From positions 2,790,001 through 2,854,000 of the forward strand of contig CAXXKX010000003.1 in NCBI GenBank assembly GCA_963676655.2: DNA of 64,000 nucleotides, read 5' to 3'. A model generated the notes under the pieces. It ran no database searches. It was not told the origin of the DNA and was given only the letters and a program-made list of their open reading frames with translations. Numbering within the stretch: position 1 is the first letter of the stretch; each line of letters begins with the position of its first letter. Origin of the DNA: G963676655 sp963676655 (GTDB taxonomy: Bacteria; Verrucomicrobiota; Lentisphaeria; Victivallales; Victivallaceae). The position numbers and the translations under genes are program-made. Positions 44,161 to 53,589 of this stretch are shown here, piece by piece.

Positions 44161-45150
44161 ATGAACACCAGAAAGTATTCAGTGATCCTCGGTAATCTGG
44201 GGAATACGTGTGACCGTTTTTTATCAAGCGGTTATAAACAGCAGCCGACTAAAGCGGAAATGCTGCAAAAGGCTGCGGCGATTGAACATGTTTCCGGGAT
44301 AGAGTTGGTTGGAACGTGGGACATCACCGCCGAAAATGCCGCGGAAATGAAAGAACTATTGCAGGAAAACAACTTGCAGTGCGCCTCGATCATCGTCGAT
44401 CATTTCGGTCAGAAGCGCTGGGGAAGCGGCGCGCTGGCTTCGCCGGACGCAGATATCCGGCAGCAGGCGATTGAAGAGTGTATTAAAATGATTGACGTCG
44501 CCGTTGAGCTTGACTGTGATTTCGTTAATCTCTGGCCGGGGCAGGACGGTTTTGATTATCCGATGTCGACCGATTATATAGAGGACCGGACAAATCTGAT
44601 GGATTCGGTCAGGGAGTGCGCTAAATATGCCGGAGAAAAAAACGTCCGGCTCGGACTCGAATTCAAGATGAAAGAGCCGCGCACTCACTCATATCTGGCC
44701 AGAACCGCCGATACCATGCTCTATGCCAGAGAATGCGGTTACGGGAATGTCGGAGTTACCATCGATACCGGCCACGCCTTTCTGGCTTATGAAAATGTCG
44801 GTGAATCGGTTGCGCTGCTGAATATGTTCGGAAAAAAACTTTTCCACATGCATTTCAATGATAATCATTCGGCCTGGGATGATGATATGATTGTCGGTTC
44901 GGTCCGACTGGTGGAATATTTTGAAATGCTTTACTGGCTGGAAAGAACCGGTTATGACGGCTGGTTTTCGATGGATCAGTATCCTTACCGGGAAGACGGA
45001 GCCGGGGCGATCCGGGCCAGCGTGCTTTTCCTGTACCGGCTGCATTCGATTCTGGATCGTGTCGGAATGGCTGCGGTCGGGGAGTTAATTAAACGTCGCG
45101 ACCCGGTTGCGACCTCAAATTTCATTTTAGAAAATCTTATTGCCGGATGA
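44161..45150 (+). CDS. xylose-isomerase-like TIM-barrel sugar isomerase/epimerase
   Basis: 329 aa from the ATG at 44161. The metal-site residues are visible: E in RLGLEFKMKEP, D and H in VTIDTGHAF, H in LFHMHFNDN, and an acidic C-terminal segment SMDQYPYRED. It is cytoplasmic and isomerises or epimerises a free or phosphorylated sugar. With rhamnosidase genes downstream, an L-rhamnose isomerase-like role (like the Pseudomonas stutzeri enzyme) is an attractive but unproven idea. It overlaps the acyltransferase gene by 4 nt (ATGA). Confidence 0.85.
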   Translation: MNTRKYSVILGNLGNTCDRFLSSGYKQQPTKAEMLQKAAAIEHVSGIELVGTWDITAENAAEMKELLQENNLQCASIIVDHFGQKRWGSGALASPDADIRQQAIEECIKMIDVAVELDCDFVNLWPGQDGFDYPMSTDYIEDRTNLMDSVRECAKYAGEKNVRLGLEFKMKEPRTHSYLARTADTMLYARECGYGNVGVTIDTGHAFLAYENVGESVALLNMFGKKLFHMHFNDNHSAWDDDMIVGSVRLVEYFEMLYWLERTGYDGWFSMDQYPYREDGAGAIRASVLFLYRLHSILDRVGMAAVGELIKRRDPVATSNFILENLIAG

Positions 45151-45758
45151 ATTATACCATGGACTTTATAAAAATACAAAACAGAATAAAAAAACTGAAA
45201 GGTAGAATTTACTCCAGTTTATTGCGGGGCTCGGCTGGCGGCTGGGGAAAAAACAGCGTGATTTACCCGCCTTTTTGTACCCATAATCTGCGACAGTTTT
45301 TCATTGGTGACAACAGCCAGATTCATCCTTTCGGCTGGATTGATTGTGTGACTAAATATTGCGGTCAGGAATATTCGCCCCGGCTGGAGATTGGCGATAA
45401 CGCCTATATCGGGCATCGGGTTCATATCATTGTCTGTGGTAATATGAAGATCGGTAATGACGTTATAATGGCGGATGGAGTTTACATTTCCGACAATCTG
45501 CATGGCTATGATAAAATCGATGTTCCGATTGAAAAGCACCCGTTGACCCATCCGGGACCGGTTACCATCGGGGATCAGGTCTGGCTGGGGGAAAATGTTT
45601 GTGTGTTGCCGAATGTGACGATTGGCCGGCATTCGGTGATCGGGGCCAATTCCGTTGTCACGAAAGATATTCCGGATTATTGTGTCGCGGTTGGTTCTCC
45701 GGCTAAAGTTATTAAACGTTACAACCATGAAAAACAACAATGGGAAAAGGTGATTTAA
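45147..45758 (+). CDS. hexapeptide-repeat acyltransferase
   Basis: 203 aa left-handed beta-helix enzyme. Hexapeptide turns are seen in IGDNAYIGHRVHIIV, IGNDVIMADGVYIS, IGDQVWLGENVCVLPNVTIG and IGANSVVTKD; the catalytic His is probably in SDNLHGYD. It acetylates (or otherwise acylates) a sugar, using acetyl-CoA, in the cytoplasm. Such an enzyme in a degradation operon is unexpected. A second ATG at 45159 is possible. It is 1 nt from the GH78-like gene. Confidence 0.88.
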   Translation: MNYTMDFIKIQNRIKKLKGRIYSSLLRGSAGGWGKNSVIYPPFCTHNLRQFFIGDNSQIHPFGWIDCVTKYCGQEYSPRLEIGDNAYIGHRVHIIVCGNMKIGNDVIMADGVYISDNLHGYDKIDVPIEKHPLTHPGPVTIGDQVWLGENVCVLPNVTIGRHSVIGANSVVTKDIPDYCVAVGSPAKVIKRYNHEKQQWEKVI

Positions 45759-45759
45759 G

Positions 45760-48111
45760 ATGAGCGGTTCCACCCCGGAATGGGTTTGGTTGAATGGTGA
45801 AGTTATTGCTAATCAATATGTTGAGTTAAGGTTATTAGTCAATCTGTCTGATTGTTGTAATCCTTCATTGCTTCGAATAAGTACAGATACAAACTTTGTC
45901 GCGTATGTTAATGGCGAGCTGGTTGGAACCGGACAATTCGGCGATTTTCCGGAACAGAAAACCTTTTCGGAATTTGACGTTGCAGCTAAACTGCAACCGG
46001 GTGAAAACGTTTTATGTATCCTGGCGCATTATTGCGGGATCGATACCCATTCATATATTCCCGGGCAGCCTGGAATATGGTTTGAACTAGTCGCCGGTGA
46101 TGAAAAATTTGTCAGCAGCGACGCGTGCCTGATGCGTTTGTCTCCCGCTTATAAACAGTACGGGCAGACTAAAATATCCTGTCAGCTGGGCTTTGTTTTT
46201 GAATATGACGCGAGCCGGGACGACGGATGGCGAACGCTGGAATTTGTTCCGGGGGATGATTGGCGGAATGCCGTTAAAGTTGAAGGGCTGAATACTCCTG
46301 TTCCACGGCCGTTGAAACAGTGTGTTATGCAAACTTTGACCCCTTTCGATATTACTGCGCAAGGCGCATTGAAACGTGATGGAACTGATGCTGATTGCAC
46401 GGTCGCTGAACTAATGTTGACCGACTATCTTTCCGCCCGGCGCGGTACTAAACTTTTCGGCTCGGAGCAGGCTGACTGCAGTCCTGTATTAATTCAGGAG
46501 GAGACGTTTGCCGGAGCCGACGGTTTTTATCTGGTTATTGACATGGGGCGCGAGGAATGCGGTTTTATTACGCTTGAGCTGGACGCGGCCGCCGGAGCCG
46601 TGGTTGATGTTGCCGTGGGCGAACACCTTGCCGATCTCAGGGTCAGGGCATCAGTCGACGGCAAACTTAACTATGCGTCCCGATATATTACAGCCGACGG
46701 ACGGCAGTCATTTTCTCACTGTCTGAATCGTTATTCCGGACGTTATCTGCAACTGCATTTCACAAATGTATCCGCGCCGGTGAAGGTGATATATGCCGGA
46801 CTGATCCCGTTTGAATACCCGTTGAATATGGCCGGCAGATTTTCCTGTCCGGATTCATTGTGTAACCGGATTTACGATGTCGCCTGCCGTACGCTGCATC
46901 TGTGCATTCATGAACATTACGAGGATACGCCGTGGCGTGAACAGGCGTTGTATGCGAATGATTCACGCAATCAGGCGTTGACCGGTTACTATACTTTCGG
47001 GGAGTACGATGTCCCCCGGGTGTCTTTTGCCATGCTGGCGGAAACTTTCAGGGAAGACGGATTCCAGGAACTTTGCGCTCCGATGAAGTTTGACTTTTCC
47101 ATCCCGTCATTCACCCTGGTCTGGTTTATGGAGGTGTGGGATCATTTGCTGTACAGCGGGGATGTCGCGGCATCGCAAAAACTGCTGCCGGCAATTTCAT
47201 CCGCGTTGGAGGTGTATGCCGCCAGTCTGGTTGATGATCTGCTGCCTTGTCCCCAGGGCAATGAGTACTGGCAGTTTTATGATTGGAGTTACGGTTTGAA
47301 CGGAGTTGAGACGCCGCCGTGGAAAAAGGCCGGTTTGACCGGAGTGAGATTTGATGCGCCGCTGAACCTGTATTATATCAATGCATTACGTTCGGCCGCT
47401 CAAATTTTTGAGTCTTGCGGCGACAAGGTTGCAGCGGAAAAATACCGGGAGCAGGCAAAACGTACCGTTGTTGCGGTCAAGCATGTTTTCCGGGACTCGG
47501 AAACGGGATTGTATAGGACATTTGTCGGAGATTTCGCGATTGGAAATCATTTTGCCGAGTTGACCCAGTCGCTGGCGATCTTGACCGGCGTGGCGGATCA
47601 GGCGAAAGCATCGCTCCTGCAGGATCGGCTGATTTGTCCGGAGAATGGAATGATCGCCACAACGCTCAGCCAGTCGCTGTATAAATTTGAAGCGATCCTG
47701 GCCGGGCGCGAACAATATGCGAAAAAGGTGTTTGCCGGAATCAGCCGGGACTGGGGCTCTATGCTCTATGCCGGGGCGACCAGTTTCTGGGAGACGCTTC
47801 AAGGACAGGCGGATTTCCAATACGCCGGCAGTCTGTGTCACGGCTGGTCGGCGATCCCGGCATATATGTTTCATCGCTATATACTTGGCGTCAAACCGCT
47901 CGAACCAGGTTTCGCATCATTTCAGGTTTTACCGATGCTGTCCGTGATGGATTCGGCGACCGGAAGTATTCCGACCCCCTACGGTCCGGTAGCGGTTTCC
48001 TGGCGTAAAACAGCCGACAAATACATCGGCGAAATAACCCATCCCGCCGCGATCGAATTACGCGTTACAGATCCTGATGACCGGATAACCTGGACCGTCA
48101 TCAGGAGCTGA
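45760..48111 (+). CDS. GH78-like alpha-L-rhamnosidase
   Basis: 783 aa with no signal peptide, so cytoplasmic. The N-terminal jelly-roll (LRISTDTNFVAYVNGELVGT), then a beta-sandwich, then the (alpha/alpha)6 barrel from about 360. HEHYEDTPWREQALYANDS holds the likely general acid E394 in the hallmark (C/T)PxREQ motif. C-terminal LGVKPLEPGFASFQVLP is the usual closing sandwich of the family. It would cleave terminal alpha-L-rhamnose from imported oligosaccharides. The 1-nt gap to the acyltransferase gene shows a tight operon. It is a distant paralog of 51234-53558. Confidence 0.85.
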   Translation: MSGSTPEWVWLNGEVIANQYVELRLLVNLSDCCNPSLLRISTDTNFVAYVNGELVGTGQFGDFPEQKTFSEFDVAAKLQPGENVLCILAHYCGIDTHSYIPGQPGIWFELVAGDEKFVSSDACLMRLSPAYKQYGQTKISCQLGFVFEYDASRDDGWRTLEFVPGDDWRNAVKVEGLNTPVPRPLKQCVMQTLTPFDITAQGALKRDGTDADCTVAELMLTDYLSARRGTKLFGSEQADCSPVLIQEETFAGADGFYLVIDMGREECGFITLELDAAAGAVVDVAVGEHLADLRVRASVDGKLNYASRYITADGRQSFSHCLNRYSGRYLQLHFTNVSAPVKVIYAGLIPFEYPLNMAGRFSCPDSLCNRIYDVACRTLHLCIHEHYEDTPWREQALYANDSRNQALTGYYTFGEYDVPRVSFAMLAETFREDGFQELCAPMKFDFSIPSFTLVWFMEVWDHLLYSGDVAASQKLLPAISSALEVYAASLVDDLLPCPQGNEYWQFYDWSYGLNGVETPPWKKAGLTGVRFDAPLNLYYINALRSAAQIFESCGDKVAAEKYREQAKRTVVAVKHVFRDSETGLYRTFVGDFAIGNHFAELTQSLAILTGVADQAKASLLQDRLICPENGMIATTLSQSLYKFEAILAGREQYAKKVFAGISRDWGSMLYAGATSFWETLQGQADFQYAGSLCHGWSAIPAYMFHRYILGVKPLEPGFASFQVLPMLSVMDSATGSIPTPYGPVAVSWRKTADKYIGEITHPAAIELRVTDPDDRITWTVIRS

Positions 48112-48134
48112 TATCAGGGTGAAAATTCGACTGA

Positions 48135-51100
48135 TTACCGGGATTGTGTTTCTTGTATTTCCAACTTCTCGTTTCTGCCGTCAAATGTAGCGGTGAAATT
48201 GCCGCCGACATACCAGATTGTGTCATAGCCGGCTTTAAGCGCTTTCGGAGTGGCCAGTATATCCCGTAATTGACGCAGGTCAGAGGATCTGGTCACTTTG
48301 CCGGGAGTGATCACAAGCACACCGTCGGCTGCGGCAATCTCAGGCAGTTTGCCGAATTCACCGGCAATTGCCTTTTTCTGGGGAGCGGTCAACAAGCCGG
48401 GTAACGGAAAAACAGCGTATTTCCAGAGTTTACGGTGTTTGAGCCAGTCCTCCATGGTCACAAATGCGACCGGACGACCGGTGCGCATCAGCGTATCCCT
48501 GATTTGACCGATGAAATCTTTGACCAAGCCTGAGTATGGTTTTTCCGCCGCGCCGCAGTATTCCTGATAATTCAGGACCAGAACGATTTGGCCGTCCTGA
48601 CCGATTTTTACCGGCGTCAGTTTCATAATTTCCTTGTTCATTTCCCGGATCGACACCAGGACCGGGAGATCCTGAAACCAGTCTACCTGTTCGGACAGCG
48701 CCAGGAAACGCACTGCCGTTCCGTGAGCCGCGGCCAGAATTGAGAGCTTTTTCTGACTGGCCAGAGTAGTAGACAGATCAGGTAGCGACGCGCCGGAGGA
48801 GTCCGCGGCGTAAGGGGTGGTGTAATTACGAATGTCATTTTCGTTGATAACCATGGTGTGATGCATTAGTGCGCTGTCGACCGGGAGCATGTAGGCGTGA
48901 CTTTGATAAATACGACGCAGACCATAGGACGTCGGACAGGATATCATGTCCAGTTTTGCTTTCGACAAAACCTTTTCTATGCCCAGATGCCCGGCGAATA
49001 ACATGCGTTTTATATTGCCGGAATGCTCCATTGCATAACCGAAATAAAGGCCGAACTGGTATTTTTTTCCGAAACGTTCTCTGAACTTATCGGCGAAATA
49101 GATCAAGTTCCCGGCGTGACGTTCCGCGACGAATCGGAAGAAGTTTTTCCTGATCGCGGCATAGCCCGGCTTAGTTTGAAACGGAAATTCCAGTGCAGGG
49201 TGCGGCAATTTTATTTCCGGGGAAATTCCGTTTTGCCGCTGCCAGTTGGCAAAAGTTTTTTTCGCCGCCGGACTGCAATCGTATTCGCCTTGAATTTCGC
49301 CCCAAAGCTGGAATTCTCCGCCTTTGAAGCCCATCAGGACTATTCCGGCCAGATGTTGTCCGACCGGGCGTTTTTCCAGCTCCGAAACCAGCGCGTTTGT
49401 TGCTTTAGCAACCGTATTACGCCAGACATCCGACGCGAATGACTGTGGTCCGCTGCGGCCTTTCTGGGACATGTAACATTCATCCGGATTCTGCCGTATC
49501 CACCACGACGGGGTGTCAACCCGCAGTCTCAGGTAGATACTCGCGTTCGGGTCTGCTTCCAGAATCTGCATGAAGACTTCTTCGAGTTTTCGCATGTCCC
49601 ATTTTTCAGTTCCCAGCCAGTAACCGGTGGAAACTCCGACCTCGTAGACATGCAAATTTGTTAACTGCCATTTGATGTAACTTTCAACCGATGGCGTGAC
49701 CGTGGCGTAAACTGCCGGGGCTTGTTTTCCTGCCGGGGTTTCCATTATATTGGTTGGACTATTCGGGTATCCTGCGGCTTTGAAGTGCGGCAGCGACGCC
49801 GGTTGGATCATCAAGCTGCGCGGTCCTGATTGCGGGGTGATATTGAGCGTGATACCCTTTAAGCTCCAACTGTAAGTACCTGGCGCCGCATATTTTGATA
49901 CCGGCAGTTCGACCGCCAGGGATTTTTTGTTCCAATATTTGGTTACAATCGTTTTGTAGCCGCTTACCGAAGCGGGTTTACCGTCCTTGAAGAAAATCAA
50001 TTTCAAGTTCTTCAATTCGGCTTCCGGCAGTTGCGTGGTCAAACCGAAAACAATTCTGAACACGTCGCCGGCTTTTACCGTTGCGGAATATTTTTCCACC
50101 GGGAGGGCGACATTCAATGGCGGCGAAAGCCGCTGCAATGGAATTTTTCCCCATGGAATAACCGGAGGAGTTCCGAGTACCCGCAGCGCCGGGAGCTGTT
50201 TGGACCGTGGAGCCGTATGCGTCCAGCTTTTATCCGTTTTGACCAGGGTAGGCGGTGTATTTTTGTACCAGATCTGGCCTTGCAGGATTCCTCCGCCCGG
50301 GCCGCCGAAATTCATCACCGACAAACTGATGGTATTTTTGCCTTTGTGCAGCATATTGGCTACATCGAACGATTCAACCGTTTTCCAGTCGGCGTCGTCA
50401 CCGATAACTTTGCCGTTTACGCTCAGTTCATACAGGTTGTCTGCGGTAACCTGAAACGTGGCGCCGACCGGCTGTTCCGGCAGGTCGATTGTCTTGCTGA
50501 AGATCACATTAGGCACCTGATCGGCGTCTTCCACCCAAATCCACTGCGCGACCCATTTATCCACAACCGGATATTTGGCGGCAGCGGCTGCAATCGGGGA
50601 TTGGCCCGGACCTGACAGTTTCTGTTTGCCTTTGACGAGGACCGGTCTGGCGAACCAGGCTTCTCCCTGACTGGAGCTTAATCCCATGCCGATTCTAACG
50701 CTTTGGGAATTGGCCGGAACCGTAAAATTATTGCTCAGAAGATACCAGTCGTTGCTTCCCGGCTTGCCTGCTTTGCCGCCAATACCTTTGGGTTTTCGGT
50801 TTTTATCAAATGAGTATACCTGAAAATAGGGTTTTCCTGTGGTGCGGTTTTTGACCCATACGCCAAAAGTATAGACTCCGGGCTGCAGGTTGGGCGTAAT
50901 TCGCCATTCCGCGTAGCCTTGCGGACTGGACAGGTCTATTTTTAACGATTTTTTTGTGCCGTCCGGCACAACGGTTGTGTCGGTGGAGAATTTTGCCTGC
51001 GCGGCGGCATTTCGCGCGAACTTCCAGCATAAGCCTGAGCCATTTTGTTTTTCCACTGGCGGCGCCAGATTTTTCGTTTCCTGACCGGTCACACTGCAGA

Positions 51101-51140
51101 CCAGGAATAATCCGCAGACGATAGCAATGAATCTGTTCAT
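48135..51140 (-). CDS. large secreted GH42-like glycoside hydrolase
   Basis: 1001 aa from the ATG at 51140, with GGAG 10 nt upstream. Residues 1-19 are a signal peptide. About 25-170 is a carbohydrate-binding sandwich (YAEWRITPNLQPGVYTFGVW), then a rhamnosidase-like jelly roll (WVAQWIWVEDADQVPNVIF), then a TIM barrel similar to GH42/clan A: FKGGEFQLWGEIQGEYD (E615 within) and VINENDIRNY (E767) are candidate catalytic regions. Probably acts outside or in the periplasm on a galactoside-like bond. The domain plan is shared with 55432-59334. It is transcribed after the GH78-like gene, 15 nt away. Confidence 0.65.
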   Translation of the reverse strand: MNRFIAIVCGLFLVCSVTGQETKNLAPPVEKQNGSGLCWKFARNAAAQAKFSTDTTVVPDGTKKSLKIDLSSPQGYAEWRITPNLQPGVYTFGVWVKNRTTGKPYFQVYSFDKNRKPKGIGGKAGKPGSNDWYLLSNNFTVPANSQSVRIGMGLSSSQGEAWFARPVLVKGKQKLSGPGQSPIAAAAAKYPVVDKWVAQWIWVEDADQVPNVIFSKTIDLPEQPVGATFQVTADNLYELSVNGKVIGDDADWKTVESFDVANMLHKGKNTISLSVMNFGGPGGGILQGQIWYKNTPPTLVKTDKSWTHTAPRSKQLPALRVLGTPPVIPWGKIPLQRLSPPLNVALPVEKYSATVKAGDVFRIVFGLTTQLPEAELKNLKLIFFKDGKPASVSGYKTIVTKYWNKKSLAVELPVSKYAAPGTYSWSLKGITLNITPQSGPRSLMIQPASLPHFKAAGYPNSPTNIMETPAGKQAPAVYATVTPSVESYIKWQLTNLHVYEVGVSTGYWLGTEKWDMRKLEEVFMQILEADPNASIYLRLRVDTPSWWIRQNPDECYMSQKGRSGPQSFASDVWRNTVAKATNALVSELEKRPVGQHLAGIVLMGFKGGEFQLWGEIQGEYDCSPAAKKTFANWQRQNGISPEIKLPHPALEFPFQTKPGYAAIRKNFFRFVAERHAGNLIYFADKFRERFGKKYQFGLYFGYAMEHSGNIKRMLFAGHLGIEKVLSKAKLDMISCPTSYGLRRIYQSHAYMLPVDSALMHHTMVINENDIRNYTTPYAADSSGASLPDLSTTLASQKKLSILAAAHGTAVRFLALSEQVDWFQDLPVLVSIREMNKEIMKLTPVKIGQDGQIVLVLNYQEYCGAAEKPYSGLVKDFIGQIRDTLMRTGRPVAFVTMEDWLKHRKLWKYAVFPLPGLLTAPQKKAIAGEFGKLPEIAAADGVLVITPGKVTRSSDLRQLRDILATPKALKAGYDTIWYVGGNFTATFDGRNEKLEIQETQSR

Positions 51141-51233
51141 TTTGTACTTGCTCCTTTTTTTATCTATGTAATTAAGTTTTATAACGGTTATTAGTTCAAA
51201 TAGCTTGCTTGGCGGCATGAAGGGCTTTCACTG

Positions 51234-53558
51234 TTAACTTTTTATCGCATGTTTTCCCGGACCAAGTTTCGTGCCTTCCGGCAGGACTGCGACTGTTCCC
51301 TCCGGGACTGTCAGTTCGATTGAGTTGTCATTTTTGTTAACTTCAATCATGCCGTTCGGAACCGGTTGAGAGCAGGAAAAATTCTTGATGCGGATACTTG
51401 TCGGCTGAAAGGAAAATTCCTTAAATCCCGGCTTCAGCGGGACGATTCCGGCAATTGTCCGGGCGCAGTAAGCCAGCGGTGCGCATGAAAAAGCGTGGCA
51501 CAAACTCTGGGCCACTCCTCTGGCTTTGGGGCCTTTTACCGCAATTTCCCAAACTGTCGGGGAATCGCTTTTCACCATTTCATACCAGAGGCTTTCAATA
51601 GTCTTTTCCGCCAGATCGTGTCTGCCTGACTTTGCCAGCGCCTCCATGACGAACCGCTGAAAATAGGGTTCCGCCGGGATCGCGTCCGGGTTGGTCAGTA
51701 CTTTGGCGAACTTTGCGTTGTCCTCCGGCATCAGGTCAAAGCAGATCATTACCGCATGCGGATGAACGCTGAAAGTTTCAAGTCCGAATCCTTTTTCCGT
51801 ACTGTCCCGGAACCGGTTGTTCCGCGCATCCCACAACCGTAATTGCATAGCTGCGCAAATAGCCTGTGAACGAGCTGAGTAAGCCGAACTTGTGATTTCG
51901 TCCGAATGCAGTTCAGCGGCACATTTATATGCGGCGGCCACCAGGCTGTTCAGGATCGCGGTGTAGCCTTTTAATTCGACTCCGGCGTCCATGTAGCCGA
52001 TATCGATAAAATTCCACCAGGTCTCGTGGTTGGGAATCAGGCCGTCATCCCCGCCCATTTCGTTGTATTGGGTCAGCAGAGCATCCATTTTGGGTAACAG
52101 TTCATACCGTCCCTGGTCATCGCCGGAATATAGATAATATTCATATAGAGTCAGAACCCACAATGCGGGCATGCTCGGGAAAAACAACGGATCGCCCGCC
52201 GGATATACCGCCGGTAACGCACCGTATTTGCTGAAACCGTCGAACGCGAGATCGAAAGAGCGTCGCGGCAGTCGGGGGTCGGAGGTCAGGTTGAAGTAAT
52301 ACAAGTTCGATACCAGAAAATCGTTGATCCAGAAGGCCTGTTCCCGCCAGGGGCAGTCAATGAAATGGTCGCCCAGACAATGACAGACGGTATGCCGGCA
52401 GATTTGCCAAAGTTTGTTATAATATTCATTGTCAGAACTGAACTTGCCTTCGTTTCCAACCGGATACACCCGGTTTTCGACCGCGAATTTTTTCAGAGTT
52501 ATTGGCTTTCCGTGGTTCCGGAATATCAATTGGGCAAACCTGAAGCCGCGATCCTGAAGCCTTATTTCAATATCATTCGTGCCTTCAGCCAGAATGTGAC
52601 GGTCCGCGAAGCGCAAACCGTCGGATGTCGTTTTTGCCCGGGGCCGCCGTTCTCCGAACGGATAATAGGCGTCCAGCCGGTTGTCTTCAAGCATTTCGCC
52701 GTGAACTATATCCAGAACGGTTCCGGCGGGAGCTACAAGTCGGACGATGATGCTGCCGTAAACCTCCCGGGCAAAATCATAAGTCAGAAATACGCCGCTA
52801 GCGTCGGCTAATGCGGTAATTTCGCCTGAGTCCTGCTTGAAAACCGTGGCGTCCGGGGTTTGCGCTCCGGCATCGATCAGGGCGGCAAAATCAGCCTGCC
52901 GGGAATCGCCGGTTTCCGGCGGAACTGTACCGGAGCCAACCAGCTTTGCCGGGTTTACGATATCCCGGGTAAGGGGCGGAATATCCCGTGGTAACAGCTT
53001 GAAAACGGTCGCCTCCTTGATTATTGCGGTGGTCCAGCCGGGGTAATTATCCGCAAAACGCTGCCAGTTGTCTGGAACATCCCGCAGATCGCGGTAGACT
53101 GTGTATCCGGCCTGGAAAGTGAGTTCTTTTGCGTCGTCAATCCGGGAGGGATCAAGACATATTTGCCAGTCGTCATCCTGCCAGTCGATATCCGCAGTTA
53201 TACCGCACTGGAAACCGGGGATGCCGGGGGAACAGGTCCGGAAATGATTTCCGGGATAATGTATTTCAAGGGCCAGAAAATTAGTACCTTCAGTAAGTTT
53301 GTCGGCAATCTCATAAGAATCGTAGTAACTGGTCAGGTCCGAACCGATTACCGGTCCCTGTCCCAGCAATTCCCCGTTCACGTACAGGATATAACGAGCC
53401 TGGGCGCAGAGATGAATAATTGCCGATTCAAGCCGGGAATTCACCTGGAATTGCTTTCTGGCCAGCAAATAGACGTTATCTTTTGCCGCATCCGCTCCGG
53501 GAAAAGTTATCAAGCCGGATAATTTATTGCAGGTGGTTTGTAAAAGTAGCGGTTTCAT
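51234..53558 (-). CDS. GH78-like alpha-L-rhamnosidase
   Basis: 774 aa, no signal peptide. Jelly-roll start with AQARYILYVNGELLGQGPV, then the barrel with GDHFIDCPWREQAFWINDFL; E406 is the likely general acid, and the motif CPxREQ is closer to typical GH78 than that of 45760-48111. IVPLKPGFKEFSFQP closes the protein. It lies between a GH43 gene and a secreted GH42-like gene on the minus strand, and probably trims rhamnose from imported oligosaccharides. The ribosome site AGGAAA is a distant 13 nt or so from the ATG. Confidence 0.87.
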   Translation of the reverse strand: MKPLLLQTTCNKLSGLITFPGADAAKDNVYLLARKQFQVNSRLESAIIHLCAQARYILYVNGELLGQGPVIGSDLTSYYDSYEIADKLTEGTNFLALEIHYPGNHFRTCSPGIPGFQCGITADIDWQDDDWQICLDPSRIDDAKELTFQAGYTVYRDLRDVPDNWQRFADNYPGWTTAIIKEATVFKLLPRDIPPLTRDIVNPAKLVGSGTVPPETGDSRQADFAALIDAGAQTPDATVFKQDSGEITALADASGVFLTYDFAREVYGSIIVRLVAPAGTVLDIVHGEMLEDNRLDAYYPFGERRPRAKTTSDGLRFADRHILAEGTNDIEIRLQDRGFRFAQLIFRNHGKPITLKKFAVENRVYPVGNEGKFSSDNEYYNKLWQICRHTVCHCLGDHFIDCPWREQAFWINDFLVSNLYYFNLTSDPRLPRRSFDLAFDGFSKYGALPAVYPAGDPLFFPSMPALWVLTLYEYYLYSGDDQGRYELLPKMDALLTQYNEMGGDDGLIPNHETWWNFIDIGYMDAGVELKGYTAILNSLVAAAYKCAAELHSDEITSSAYSARSQAICAAMQLRLWDARNNRFRDSTEKGFGLETFSVHPHAVMICFDLMPEDNAKFAKVLTNPDAIPAEPYFQRFVMEALAKSGRHDLAEKTIESLWYEMVKSDSPTVWEIAVKGPKARGVAQSLCHAFSCAPLAYCARTIAGIVPLKPGFKEFSFQPTSIRIKNFSCSQPVPNGMIEVNKNDNSIELTVPEGTVAVLPEGTKLGPGKHAIKS

Positions 53559-53589
53559 CTGAGATTATGTTTCCTGAAAGTTTCATTTG

